NCBI GenBank assembly: GCA_944472155.2
Contig: OX235271.1
Coordinates: 88,735,256 to 88,799,255 of the forward strand
Direction of reading: 5' to 3'
DNA from: Trichobilharzia szidati
Taxonomy: Eukaryota > Platyhelminthes > Trematoda > Strigeidida > Schistosomatidae
DNA: 64,000 nt
Both the position numbers and the translations under genes were made by a program. How positions within the stretch are numbered: position 1 is the first letter of the stretch; every line of letters starts with the position of its first letter. The notes below the pieces were generated by a model. That model ran no database searches. It was not told where the DNA came from and saw nothing but the letters and a program-made list of their open reading frames with translations. Positions 10,820-20,819 of this stretch are shown here, in pieces.

Positions 10820-11138
10820 CATACTACTGACTGACTGATATAAGTAGTTGGATGCTACGTACATTAACCGGTAATGTTTTCTAGCCAGCCAGATCAAAGT
10901 GAACTGAACACAGGAGAGCCGTTTCACACGTTTATGAATCTGATTATAGCTACCACTGGCTCTTCTAAGTAGCCAGGCAGAATTTGGTTGGTTTGAACTG
11001 AATCGGTTCTCTAAGGTGAGTGACACCAAGTACACTGCTGATGACCTTGGTCCCGAATGAGTGAAATGGCGGTCCGGTGTTTAGATCGCTTACTAAACAC
11101 TACTGGTTGACTATTCATGTCAATCAATCATTATTATA
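10820..11138. mobile_element. HHR-D element copy 1, inverted-repeat ends
   Basis: About 319 bp. The left end (atactactgactgactgata) and right end (gtcaatcaatcattattata) are imperfect inverted repeats of about 30 bp. The same organisation is seen at 59318-59612. The interior holds a hammerhead motif in plus orientation at 11031-11081. No coding. It could be a MITE-like element or a non-autonomous retroelement with folded ends. Confidence 0.6.
11031..11081 (+). ncRNA. Hammerhead ribozyme, type I, intact core (HHR-D)
   Basis: Predicted self-cleaving RNA. Core box 1 CTGATGA is at 11038-11044, GAAA at 11063-11066, and the GTC cleavage triplet at 11072-11074. Stem I is six pairs: ACACTG (11032-11037) with CGGTGT (11075-11080), one of them G-U. 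Stem II is weak (CCTT...GAGT, three of four pairs). Stem III is only A-U plus U-G around a GGCG loop, as in other short-stem-III schistosome hammerheads, which often work as dimers. All conserved catalytic bases I can check are present. Activity is inference. Confidence 0.7.
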
Positions 11139-11169
11139 TAGTGTTGAGTATTTATTGATTGGCACTGGT

Positions 11170-11275
11170 GACACCAAACAGACCACATATGGTGATTTGA
11201 ATAATTTCTGTTTCCGAAGGGAACTATAGTGAAATTTCACCTCTTTGGATTGTGTAAACTGCGAATGGCAAATTG
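11170..11275 (+). repeat. Conserved block H next to HHR-D
   Basis: The word set gatttgaataatttctg ... gtgaaatttcacctc ... tgtgtaaactgcgaatggc recurs at 26818-26870, 59665-59735 and, inverted, 60405-60480, each time within about 150 bp of an HHR-D copy. It is probably part of the same larger element. Confidence 0.55.
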
Positions 11276-11282
11276 ATTTATT

Positions 11283-11800
11283 ATTATTCCCTTGGGTTCC
11301 GAGTGAAACATAGGGCCTAAGCAACACATTGACTCTTCGTTTTATGTTCTGCCATCTTCTTCATCTGGGCCTACGACTGCTCATAACCTCTCACCTCTCC
11401 CATATACAATGTCCTCCATGTCACCCCAGGACGACCCACTCGTCGCTTCCCATTCGGAATTCACTCGAGCTATGGCCTGGCGTACGATGTCATTCGACGG
11501 TCTCTTCAATGTATGCCCGATCCATCTCCCTTTTCTTCCACATGTTTATTGAGCGATCAGCGCTCGGTTAATCTGTCCCCAGAGTTTCTTGTTACTTATT
11601 CTTTGTGGTCAACCATTTGATTTTCACTATGGAGTCAGCGAAGTTGTCAGCTGTTGATAAATATCCTCAACCTGTTGGAAATCCCCTTCGTTGCACTCAG
11701 TGCAAGTTTCTGACCCTTATAGAAGGAATGACTTGACATTAGTGTTGAAAATGCGAATCTTGTTCTTTATGCTGGTCATTTCAATTTTTGCAGTTATTCA
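11283..11800 (-). pseudogene. RTE-type LINE 3' end (ORF2 C-terminus and tail), minus strand
   Basis: Read on the minus strand: from 'ttttcaacactaatgtcaag' (about 11750) through the 'KWRWIG...RQAI.WN..GKR..GRPGVTWR' region to the tail 'ggccctatgtttcactcgg' and aataataa at 11283. It matches the same segment of 54590-55050. Frameshifts and stops are frequent. The tail at its left edge shows it is anchored at the LINE 3' end. Confidence 0.8.
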
Positions 11801-11924
11801 GCAAGTCTTATATTAAAATAGGAGATCGACCAGGCAGTAAAATGTTGGATAAAATATCCAAATAACCTGAACTGAGATTTAACCAGTAATGACGGATTTA
11901 AGGGTTTTTCAAATGAAGAGGACA

Positions 11925-12915
11925 TTATTATCCCCCTGGGTTCATCTTGACATCTTCATTTTGTCCTGTTGTCTGCACTCCTCTTCAGGTGACTTTCTGT
12001 TGCCCATAAGCTTCCATTTCCTCCTCATATGATCTCTTATATGTCACTCTCGGACGCCCACATCATCGTTTTCCACTCTCGTTTTACTCAAAGGCCTGAT
12101 GTGTTGCGTCACTCAGCATGCTTCCCATCCGTCCCTATTATCTTTGCCATATTTGTTAAGCAACAGTTCTTTACTAGTTCGCTACCATAGTTTCGTGTCG
12201 CTAATTCTTTCTGACCTTTTCATTTTCAGATCAGAACAAGCGAAGGTAGCTATTGATAAAGGTCTGCAGCTATTTCGAAATGATTTTCTTGGGGTGCCAA
12301 TTCTTTGAACCACATAGAAGTACTTAGTGCCTTGACAATGGTGTTGAAAATCCGAACTTCGTTCTTCATGCTTAGTGAAGAAGATTTCCAAACAGATTTC
12401 AGGTGTCTTTCATCTTTTCGATTCTAATTTTGGAATCCTCATCTTTGCTGTCTGTGTTTGAAACTATGCGCGTCAGTGGCACAGTGGTTAGGACTATCGC
12501 CGACCATGCACATGGACCGGGGTTCGATCCCCTGCCGACGCACATCCGATATCTATGGTCGGCCTGCAAAATTTGGGCCACTGATATCAATGTTGAAAAT
12601 TCCATACTTGTACTGAAAATACGGTGTGGCATCAAGCTGTAAGCAAAATAAAAAATAAATAAATAGATAAGTGAAGGAAGAGACCTCTCTCAAGTTTATC
12701 CCGTTGATTGTAATTGGTTCTTGTTATTGTTGTTGGCTGACTATCTTCATCATTTATGTTTACTTGAAGTCCTGTCTTTGCTGCCTTTTCTGAAAGCTTG
12801 TTGGTTTTCATCTTTGAATCTTCGAATTTATGTGAAATTAGACATAAATCATCCTCGAGGTCGGTGTCCTCCGGTGTCTTCTTGTAGGTCCAATGTATTC
12901 TTCTCGCTTCCCAAA
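11925..12915 (-). pseudogene. RTE-type LINE ORF2 fragment split by a SINE, minus strand
   Basis: Two pieces, 12665-12915 and 11925-12462, read continuously on the minus strand as the post-RT region: 'LCLISHKFEDSKMKTNKL...AAKTGLQVNI' (12700-12870), then 'SIVS.TDSKDED' (12430-12470), then 'KFGFSTPLS' toward 12340. The left end is the LINE tail (tattatccccctgggttc). Stops and indels are throughout. A plus-strand SINE-B copy (12463-12662) interrupts it, so the LINE is older. Confidence 0.8.
12463..12662 (+). mobile_element. SINE-B, long-tail subtype, inserted in LINE
   Basis: tRNA-like head gcgtcagtggcacagtggttag (12466 on; box A-like), box B ggggttcgatcccc at 12519-12532, then the second subtype's body (cgatatctatggtcggcctg ... 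atacggtgtggcatcaagctg) and an A-rich end. No clear target-site duplication. About 10 bp of the LINE seem lost at the site. Confidence 0.85.
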
Positions 12916-13964
12916 ATAGGGAGGATATGAGAAATAAAATTAGTTAAGCAGTTGTTTGATAGGATTTAATAAGAAACTTAAGAAAACTCTCAACAAAAAA
13001 GAGGAATTAGTAATGTTACTATTGACCGGAGTACAAATAAATTGCTTCAGTAGTGTCACTATACGATGAACCTGAGTAAGACTTTCTGAGTATTATTTAT
13101 ATTTCAGTTGGAAAGAGAGCAATAATATTACCTGCAGTATTACTAAAATACAAACTTTTAGGTTTGAGGATTCCACCAAGCTATCTGGCTAGCATCAGTT
13201 CACATATATTCAAATTTGATTTTAACGAAAGAACTTTATAGAAAAAGTAATCATAATAAAACCTGACTACTTCTTCGACACTTCATCACACGGTAGCCTT
13301 CCTATAGAAAATGGAACCATCATTCACCGACTTTCTCATTAAACAGCACTACTTAAACCAGTGAAGCAATAATGTAAGGAAAAGAGAAAAGTGGTGGAAT
13401 CAAGAATACACAAATCAGCAAAGAGATCTATTTTTGTAATTTTAGCTTAAAGCTGTACAGTTATTTAGGTGGTTTATCTATACAATGTTAATTGACAACA
13501 GAGGTCAGGGTGATTGTTACTTGATAAAAAAATAAATCAAAGTACATGACTAATAACAAAGTTTAAAAGATTGTCAGTTGACATTTTGCATATAAACCCC
13601 TTAAGTAATTGTATAATTATGAAGTGAAGTTATGCAAAGAGATCTTTCTGCCCATATGTGGTCTTAATAACATGACGTCGGAATGATGGAATCGCATAAT
13701 ACCTGTAGGTAAGTTTTGTGTTCATCATCACTGTGATACGAAAAAAAAGGAAAACAAGATTAACTTGTGGTTTTGCTTACATATTTAAACATCTTATTAT
13801 TTCACTAAGTATCCTGAAATAATATGGTTTGGCTGCAAACCATTCTGCAGAGGCTACATCGATTATATAATAATCTATGTAGGATGAAGTGTAAATCCTA
13901 TTGAGACTATGTATTCATCGAAACATTATTTCAGTCTGTCTGTTAGTATGCCAAAAATTGGTAG
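12916..13964. other. AT-rich stretch, no gene seen
   Basis: No repeat family or coding pattern recognised. Confidence 0.5.
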
Positions 13965-14215
13965 GAGGACTTCATCATAAGCTGACATCAGTTAAAGAAA
14001 CACTGGGAAACCTGCGGGAAGTACTGGAAAGCCAACTGTTTCACCCTAGTTTGGGAGTCTTCAGCAGTAAGCATCCACCACAGAAGTTCGAACTCAGGAC
14101 CTTCTGGTTCCAAGACAAGTTCGTAGACGATTAAGCCACTGGGAACCGATCCAATGACCAGCCCATGGATTCTAACTTCTACCAATCTATGATATAGCGC
14201 GACCACTTCGCAATG
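13965..14215 (-). repeat. HHR-A SINE, minus arm of an inverted pair
   Basis: Tail, hammerhead-like block and tRNA-like head on the minus strand. Core box 1 CTGAAGA (positions 14058-14064, minus) fits the CUGANGA consensus and GAAA is kept, but the stem III region has extra bases (agttggctttcc), so cleavage is doubtful. It is followed at once by an oppositely oriented 3' half (14228-14350). Confidence 0.8.
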
Positions 14216-14227
14216 TCTTCTTCAAAC

Positions 14228-14350
14228 CCCGGTGGGTGCATACTAATGAGGAGTCTCAAACTGGGATGAAACGGCTGTCCAGTACTCCCTGCAGGCTTTC
14301 CAATGGTCCTCTAACTGATGTCAGCTCATGATGAAACCCTCCAAACAAAA
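14228..14350 (+). repeat. HHR-A SINE 3' half, plus arm of the inverted pair
   Basis: Starts at gtgggtgcatac and holds the hammerhead block (CTAATGAGG..., GATGAAACGGCTGTC|CAGTAC) and tail. The tRNA-like head is absent. Core box 1 differs from consensus by G5 to A. Confidence 0.8.
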
Positions 14351-15414
14351 TCCCTACAAAACTAGTACTTGAAAATATGCCGAGAATTGTTGAAATTCAC
14401 TTACTTGCTTGCTCTTTCAAACTTTCTGCAGTTGGTGAAGTGATACAACTATATTCCCAATAAAATGAAGTTATAAAATATGGAATTACACTATAGCATA
14501 ACGAAAAGATTCTGTTATGTTTAAGTATATAGGTTTTGTAATTTGTTTCTAGTTTTATGTACAACGAAGTGTGCTGAAATATATTCTTGGGCATAGTATG
14601 ACTAAAGGGTAATATATATTCCCTATAAACATGAAGGATTTCATTTTATGAATGTACGCTAACACTCTTTTGGCACATGTGAATAAATTAGTGATTTCGA
14701 ACGCCTCCCTGAAGTACTAACTATATACTACAAAATACCTTCACCATTATACGCAACCATAGAGCAAATTATTTTTCGTAGTGTTAAGGAAATAACCTTT
14801 CGTTTACCCAAATAGTTTTATCTGACCATCACTTATTTATGATGTATACAACAGAATATTCATTAGAAATCAGTAGGATTACTTTCTTGATAAATCTGAA
14901 TTATTTCAGTTTTTCCTCAGTAGTTATTAAGAAGTCAGACATGTGTGTTAAGAAGAGTTTAAATTAAGTATATTTGTCAGAGAAACAGACTGCTCATTAG
15001 TATTTAAAGTAGGTATATGTCAATACAGACCAAATGTTTCAACATTTTTAAGTAAGATACTTTTAAGGTGTGTTGCGTAGGTATTTTTTTTACCGTTTAT
15101 TGACAGTCTTTTACGTATAAAAAGCAGCGAAACATTTACACGGACGACTGTGTGGACGAATTAACACCTGTTGCTGAATAGTGATATCTTTGTTAATATT
15201 TGAGAATGCTTTTTGCCCATGGAATGAGTATCTATAGAGTAAATAATCACGTATGCGTAGTCTTCAGTCCACGTTTTTTATGGTAACTGAATTCTATCGG
15301 ATCTTCCTGCTTATTGACTCCGATCACTCAATGATAAAAATAACCTTATTGAGAAACTTTAGTTTATGAGTACTAAGTGGTCGTAGAATTTGCAGCTAAG
15401 ATCAAAACATACAT
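14351..15414. other. AT-rich stretch, no gene seen
   Basis: Nothing recognisable on either strand. Confidence 0.5.
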
Positions 15415-15545
15415 GGGACTCTTCGGCAGTACGCACGCACCACCAGGGTTCAAACCCAAAACCTTCTGGTTACAAGGCGAGCTCGCAGACCATTCAGCCA
15501 CTGGGACCCGATCCATGAATTCCAACTAAGCCCAATTCAGGTGGC
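15415..15545 (-). repeat. HHR-A SINE 5' half, minus arm of an inverted pair
   Basis: From the middle of the hammerhead block (gggactcttcggcagtacgc) through box B (gggttcaaaccc) and box A relic to the leader. It faces the plus copy at 15585-15875. Confidence 0.8.
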
Positions 15546-15584
15546 TAGTATATGGGGTTCTAGTGATAAGTCATGACCAGTAGG

Positions 15585-15875
15585 GTGCAGAAGGTCGAGT
15601 GTGAGGACAAATATTCGCCGAAGACATTGGCTAGCGGTCATTTTATGTCGTCAGTTGGCAGAAGTTGGAATTCATGGACTGATCATTGGATCGGGTCTCA
15701 GTGGCTGAATGGTCTGACAGCTCGCCTTGTAACCAGAAGGTCCTGGGTTCGAACTCCACAGTGTGGATGCATACCGCCGAACAGTCCCAAATTAGGACAA
15801 AACAGTTGTTCAGTACTCCCTGCAGGTTTTCCAATGGTTCTCTAACCGATGTTAGCTCATGATAAAATCTTAGTA
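15585..15875 (+). repeat. HHR-A SINE, nearly full copy, plus arm
   Basis: Leader (gtgaggacaaatattcgccg, ggcagaagttggaattcatgg), head (box A tggctgaatggt at 15700-15711, box B gggttcgaactcc at 15744-15756), then a hammerhead-like block at 15768-15825 with stem II gtcccaaattaggac. GAAA has become AAAA and core box 1 CCGAACA, so it is inactive by sequence. Confidence 0.85.
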
Positions 15876-16069
15876 CCTAAGAAAAATTAAATGACTCTTC
15901 AATAGAATTATCTCTCAAAAACCTCAGTGACCAGAGTCCCACGATTATAAACAATATCTAAATACAGCAGTATTTATTCCGGGCAACATCAGGCAATTCA
16001 GGTATTATGGAATTAAAGAAACCTTGCATTATCGTAGATAATTTTGATGTGAGAATTAATTATCACATT

Positions 16070-17045
16070 ATTATTTCCTTAGGTTCCGAGTGGAACAAGG
16101 GGTCTCAGCGGCACATCTCCATTTCATCTTCTTCTCTGCAGTCCTCTTTAGATTGCTCTGCGACTGTACATAAGCTCTCGTCTCCTCAAACAACTTCCTT
16201 TATGTTATCTTAAATGTCCTACTTGTCGTTTCAAGTTCAAGTTCCACTCTGGGGTGTAGCACGTGGTGTCATTCACCGGTCCCTTTTGCGTGTGTCCGAT
16301 CCATCTTTAATTCTTTTTGCATATTTTTTGGGCGATAGGATCCATGATAAGTTCTGCTGGAATGCTGTCTGCTCCCAGTTTGTTCTTTATATTAACAATT
16401 GGGTTCTGACGTCACCATTTCTATGGAATCCTGTCCATCACTAGTCAAAATTCTCTGTAGAATTCTTCCTTTTTTACTTGATCCGCGGTTGTTTTTAGGA
16501 TCATAAAATTCAATCATCATCACTTTACTACCTTTTGAATTGATTCTAGCAGTAATTATCCCGAAGTAGATCAATTCCCGCTGCGTAAAAGCTTCGAATG
16601 CTGTTGATGATATCATGATGGCTGCTGCATCAGTGTGCTCGTGGTTGTCTTTATAGTAACTGGAGTAAATTATTGACTTTCCAGTTAATAATTTGAGCAG
16701 CCCTCTTCCATTCCATCTGTTCTCAAAGATTCCTAGCACTTATATGCCATATCCTAGATTTTTTTGACAATTTGAGCAGCTTTCGCAGCTTCGAATATCG
16801 TGCGGAAATTCTATTTATTTTTGCTTATTTACGCTTTTATCGAGAGAAGACACATCTGCTGAATGGGTTCCTGAAATGTTTCACCAGCCCACTTCATTTC
16901 GTCTCCCTGAGTCCAAAAAAGAAAAAAAATTAGTTTTGATACTTTGTTTCTGTGTTTTTAAGATTCTGCAGCGACTGGGCTAATTTTCCGGCCTAAGGTC
17001 GCTAGCCCTACACCCAACCTTTCCTCTTTTTCTGGTCATATGACC
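16070..17045 (-). pseudogene. LINE copy with internal deletion: APE fused to 3' tail, minus strand
   Basis: Minus-strand order: leader and APE domain (17045 to about 16440: SIIYSSYYKDNHEHTD..AIMIS, IITARINSKGSKVMMIEFY at about 16525-16580), a short linker with 'ADSIPAEL' (about 16345), then a jump at about 16335 to the ORF2 C-terminus and tail (ends ggttccgagtggaac at 16082). The whole RT is missing. The APE is of the IYSG-DDN type, as at 150-640. Stops and frameshifts throughout. Confidence 0.75.
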
Positions 17046-17540
17046 AGCTAGTAAACTATTGAATTATTTATCTAGGCTATCATTAGTGGAAATTTATTAT
17101 TCCATTTCTATAAAGAGCAGTATTTAAATTAATACTTCTGAATCATTACTTGCTCTGTCAGATAATTAATATTTTAAAACTTACTCAAAACTTTGACTGA
17201 GTTTGCTCTGGAGGATACGTTTAAATCACTCTGACCTAGAAATAACGGGTTAATTATATACATGATAAAGTAGAGCGAAAAGAATATATATCTCAGTAAT
17301 TATAGCCTTTCTACAAATTGGAGTACGTCTAAATAAATTAAATCCTTCAGAGATACAGAAATCAAGTGATGAAGCAATTTAAAGAGAACAAAAGTTCATT
17401 TTTTTAAATAAGGAGTTTATTATCCACATAGGTAAGTACATAAAAACACAACATTCAATAAGCACTGCACAGACTTATAATTTGAATAAAAATCCTTGCC
17501 TTTCTAATAATCAGTCGTTAGTGAACTGTAAAAATCGAGG
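17046..17540. other. AT-rich stretch, no gene seen
   Basis: No recognised element. Confidence 0.5.
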
Positions 17541-17544
17541 ACCG

Positions 17545-18165
17545 ATCAACCAAATGGAAGAAAATTGAAGGAGATTACCGATTTCACTTACTGGAGGCAG
17601 CAGCTTTTCATCTACAGGCGGCAGAGCCAGCCAGGATCTGAAAAGCAAGTGAAACAATTGCTAGTCTGAAATCTTGCCCTCACTCAGGGTGAGGAACAAG
17701 ATACGGATTTTCAGCACTAATGTGAAGTCAGTGCTTTCATACGGTTCAGAGAATTGCTTCATAAAGAAAACCGTTTCCAGTAGGCCGCAGACTTCTATCA
17801 ATACCCGCCATCGTTAGCTCCATACTGAAGATCCATCGGAAGACCAAAAAGGATAGGTAACAAAGAAGTGCAACGCACCAACCAAAAATGTATCGCCCAA
17901 CAAAAATGGAGGTCTATTCGATACACGCTGAGTAGACCAACGGGTGTCACTACATACCAGGCCATTGAGTGGAACCCGAGTGGGAAAAGGAGATTTGAGC
18001 GTCCGAGGGTTACGTGGAAGAGATCATGTGTGCAGGAAATCAGAGATTGTTGCCAGTCGTGGGACCATCTAAAGAAGACTTCAGAGAACCGAGTAAAATC
18101 AGAGATGTGCTGCTGAGGTCCTGTGTTTCAATCGCAACCCGATAGAATGATATTAATCATAGTAA
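17545..18165 (+). pseudogene. RTE-type LINE ORF2 C-terminus and tail
   Basis: Starts in the 'EITSFTYLGS' region (gagattaccgatttcacttactgg), passes 'RIFSTNVKSVLSYGSENC' (17710) and 'PTGVTTYQAIEWNPSGKRRFERPRVTW', and ends in a degraded tail with rtcctgtgtttcaatcg at 18120. The longest open piece is 17868-18116. This domain follows the RT in this LINE type; its function is not well defined. Confidence 0.8.
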
Positions 18166-18477
18166 TTGAAGCATCCATGTAACGTTGACATATGTTTTGA
18201 TAAAGTTATCTAAAGTGTGACAACTGTGTACCTCATTTACAGCAATGAAATGATGAAATGAGAATTGGTTTTCACTCTTAAAACGGAAAATTAATATGAT
18301 TTAGAGTACAAAACGATTGACCAATGAAAGTTTTTTCGACAACTTTCCCATCTTACCTTATAGTTATGTATGCATATAATATTTGGAAAATAACTGTTAT
18401 TGACAGCACTAATGTGTTTTGAATAATATCGTGTTGTTAAGATAGGTAAACTACAGTTCATGAGCAAGTAAAAGTAG

Positions 18478-20275
18478 CATTTTGCTAGCATCTTTGCCTA
18501 GAAGGACTATATCATCTGCGTATTCTAAGTCAACGAGATTATGTCCTAGTGACAAGCCAATCCCTCAGTCTCTGAAGTCAGTTAAGGTTAAGTTCATTCG
18601 CATGTCTATGATGAAATTAAACAGAAATGGGGACAGTGGGCATCCCTGATGAGCACCATTGGTTTTCACCATTTCAGATGACAAATCTCCGTAGGCTCTC
18701 ACCTGGCTTACTGCATGAGTTCGAGTGGAGTGTCTTGATCAGTGCAATGTATTTCCTCGGCATTCGCTTCAAAGACAAACATTTTCATAGTATCTCTTGG
18801 TCAATGGAGTTGAATGCCGTTTTCAGGACAAGAAATATGATGATTGTTGGACGCCGGTAACTTTGTCTATGTTTCAGAATCTGTTAAAGGGTGAAGATAT
18901 GATCAGTAACCCTCTTCTTGGTCTGAAGCCTGTCCGGTGCTCTCGTGTTTGTGCCTCCCGAGCACCGCTTAGTCTACGCACGATCAATGAGGCTATAATT
19001 TTAGATAACAAATTAGTCAAGCTAATCCCCCTGCGATTATCACAGCAAGACTTGTTTCCCTTCTTGTATGTTGGGATAATCAGTGACTTACACCAAACAG
19101 ACGGGACACCCTCTGATTCCCAGACTCTGCCTAGTACCTTAGTTAATACAGACAGTAAACTGTCTTCATCGTACTTAAATACCTCCGGAGTCATTACCTC
19201 ATGTCCTGCTGCTTTGCCTGGTTTCCGACCAATGACAGATTTTGTAACCTCATTGAGGGATGGAGGTGTTGGATACTAGGTAAATTGAGCTTGTCTGTAG
19301 GCCAGTTAAATTGTTCCTTCCAACGTTTCAATCGTCTATCCTGAGAGCTGATTGGGGTGCCATTTTTCTCGGAAATTGTCTCACTTTTCATTCGCCTTTC
19401 GGCACCTTTTTCCCTAATAAGTCTAAATAGTTGTCTAGTGTTACCCACCACCGATACCTTCTCCATCTCTTTCGCTTTTACCGCTCCCCAGTGTTCACGG
19501 TCTTTGCAGAGATTTGTTGTTAGTTTGCGTTTGGTCAGCTTAAGGTTCTCGTCTTAATCGGAGCTCACTGAAATCAGTCTTCTTGCGTTTAGCAGTTCGA
19601 ATGAGGTAGTAAAAATATACTGGCTCTTAATTGCTTTCAGTTTCAGGTTATTAACAGCTTTTACAGGTGTGTCTACAGCTAAATGTATATTTCGCCAGGC
19701 TTCCTGAGGAGGAGTATTGCTGTCGATCTCAGACACGCGTTTAGCTATTCCCTTCTTAAATAGGGACTCAGTGTCTTGATCGAGTTGGGGGCGTAACTGC
19801 TTCTCTACCAACAGTTGTTTGTGTCCGTAATCGTAAGCATAAACATGCGCAAACCAGGGCATGATCGGAGTTTACACTAGTGTTCCAGAAGGAGAGAAAG
19901 TCTCCAACTGGCCTACCGCTATGTGGTTTATTTGGGTCCAGTGTTGATATGGTGATGGAGGTCGCCAGTTTAGGCAGTGTCTCTCTTTGTGCCTAAAGTT
20001 AGTTCTGACTAAGAACAGATGATTATCTGAACTGTTGTAGGTTAATCGGCAGGAAACTCCGTATGTACAGCAAACATACTACTCAGTCTGGCATAAATTC
20101 AGTACTTGGGCATTAAAGTTGCGTGCTAAAACGACTACACCTGATGGTTTTGCTTTTCTCAGCAAACTAGATAGTTTCTAATAGTAATCATCCTGTAATT
20201 CATCCGAAGAGCGGTTGGTTGGGGCATAGGTGAAGACTGTGAAAATATAACCACCTGGTAACGGCGTTTCTTCTT
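18478..20275 (-). pseudogene. Non-LTR retrotransposon with APE and RT, decayed, minus strand
   Basis: The longest LINE remnant in the window. Minus-strand order: APE end (about 20275-19870: VFTYAPTNRSSDE, VLARNFNAQV), a linker with FKKGIAKRV and PPQEAWRNIH (19862-19554), a KEMEKVS..NTRQLFRLIREKG block (19466-19194), RT fingers WESEGVPSVWCKSLIIP.YKKG and DNRRGISL (19194-18990), GFRPRRG (18920), HQGCPLSPFLFNFIID (about 18600-18650) and motif C LEYADDIVLLGKDA (18490-18535). Several frameshifts and stops. It differs in sequence from the RTE copies (FADD type). Family not assigned with certainty. Confidence 0.85.
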
Positions 20276-20390
20276 CTTCTACAGAGTTAAGAATAGATCT
20301 TATTTGCTCCATGTTCAGCCATGCAGAATGACGTTCATGAATCCGTTGATGCAAATGCCTAACTGTTCACCCATTGTAACTAAGTAGTTG
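20276..20390 (-). pseudogene. PLE GIY-YIG fragment, minus strand
   Basis: Minus strand gives YNGRTVRHLHQRIHERHSAW-like sequence followed by LNMEQIRSILNS, matching the YIGRT...R...EH core at 57700-57800. It abuts the LINE remnant at 20275. Confidence 0.65.
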
Positions 20391-20819
20391 GTGGTGGGGG
20401 GAGGGACTATCTGAGATAACCAGAATATTATCAATGAAATGAGTGATGATTTGTAGTGAATTTATAATTTGGGTATTGAAAGTGTCAATAAGATATAGAC
20501 GTTTATATTTTTTAAGGTGCTTCTTGTTATTTAACTAAACATCGTTAAGTAATCCATACATCTTTCTTTGTAGCTAAATGAAATTTAAGGATATTTTATT
20601 TAACAAATCGAAGGATGGTTTGATACATTTCAGTGGATAAAAGTCACTTAATTCTTCCGCCAAAGTGCCTACTGTACATATACAACTGTAGATAATACGA
20701 CTGCATATTATTACTCACAATGCTGACCAAGTGTCAGAATGACTTTGTGTATTTCAAGGACAATGACATAAGTAGCTGGTTCAGAATAATAATAACTATT
20801 TTCATATTGTTTCACCAGG
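20391..20819. other. AT-rich stretch, no gene seen
   Basis: No recognised element. Confidence 0.45.

Noticed and set aside
12472..12540. Apparent tRNA genes at SINE-B, HHR-A and HHR-C heads
   Set aside because: Boxes A and B are present, but the acceptor and anticodon stems do not close and the heads are fused to SINE bodies; they are tRNA-derived promoters, not tRNA genes.
18640..18660. CTGATGAG at 18641 and near-matches at 31416, 32681 and 38332 as further hammerheads
   Set aside because: No GAAA box or pairing stem I at the right distance; the first lies within antisense RT coding sequence, the second in the HHR-A leader.
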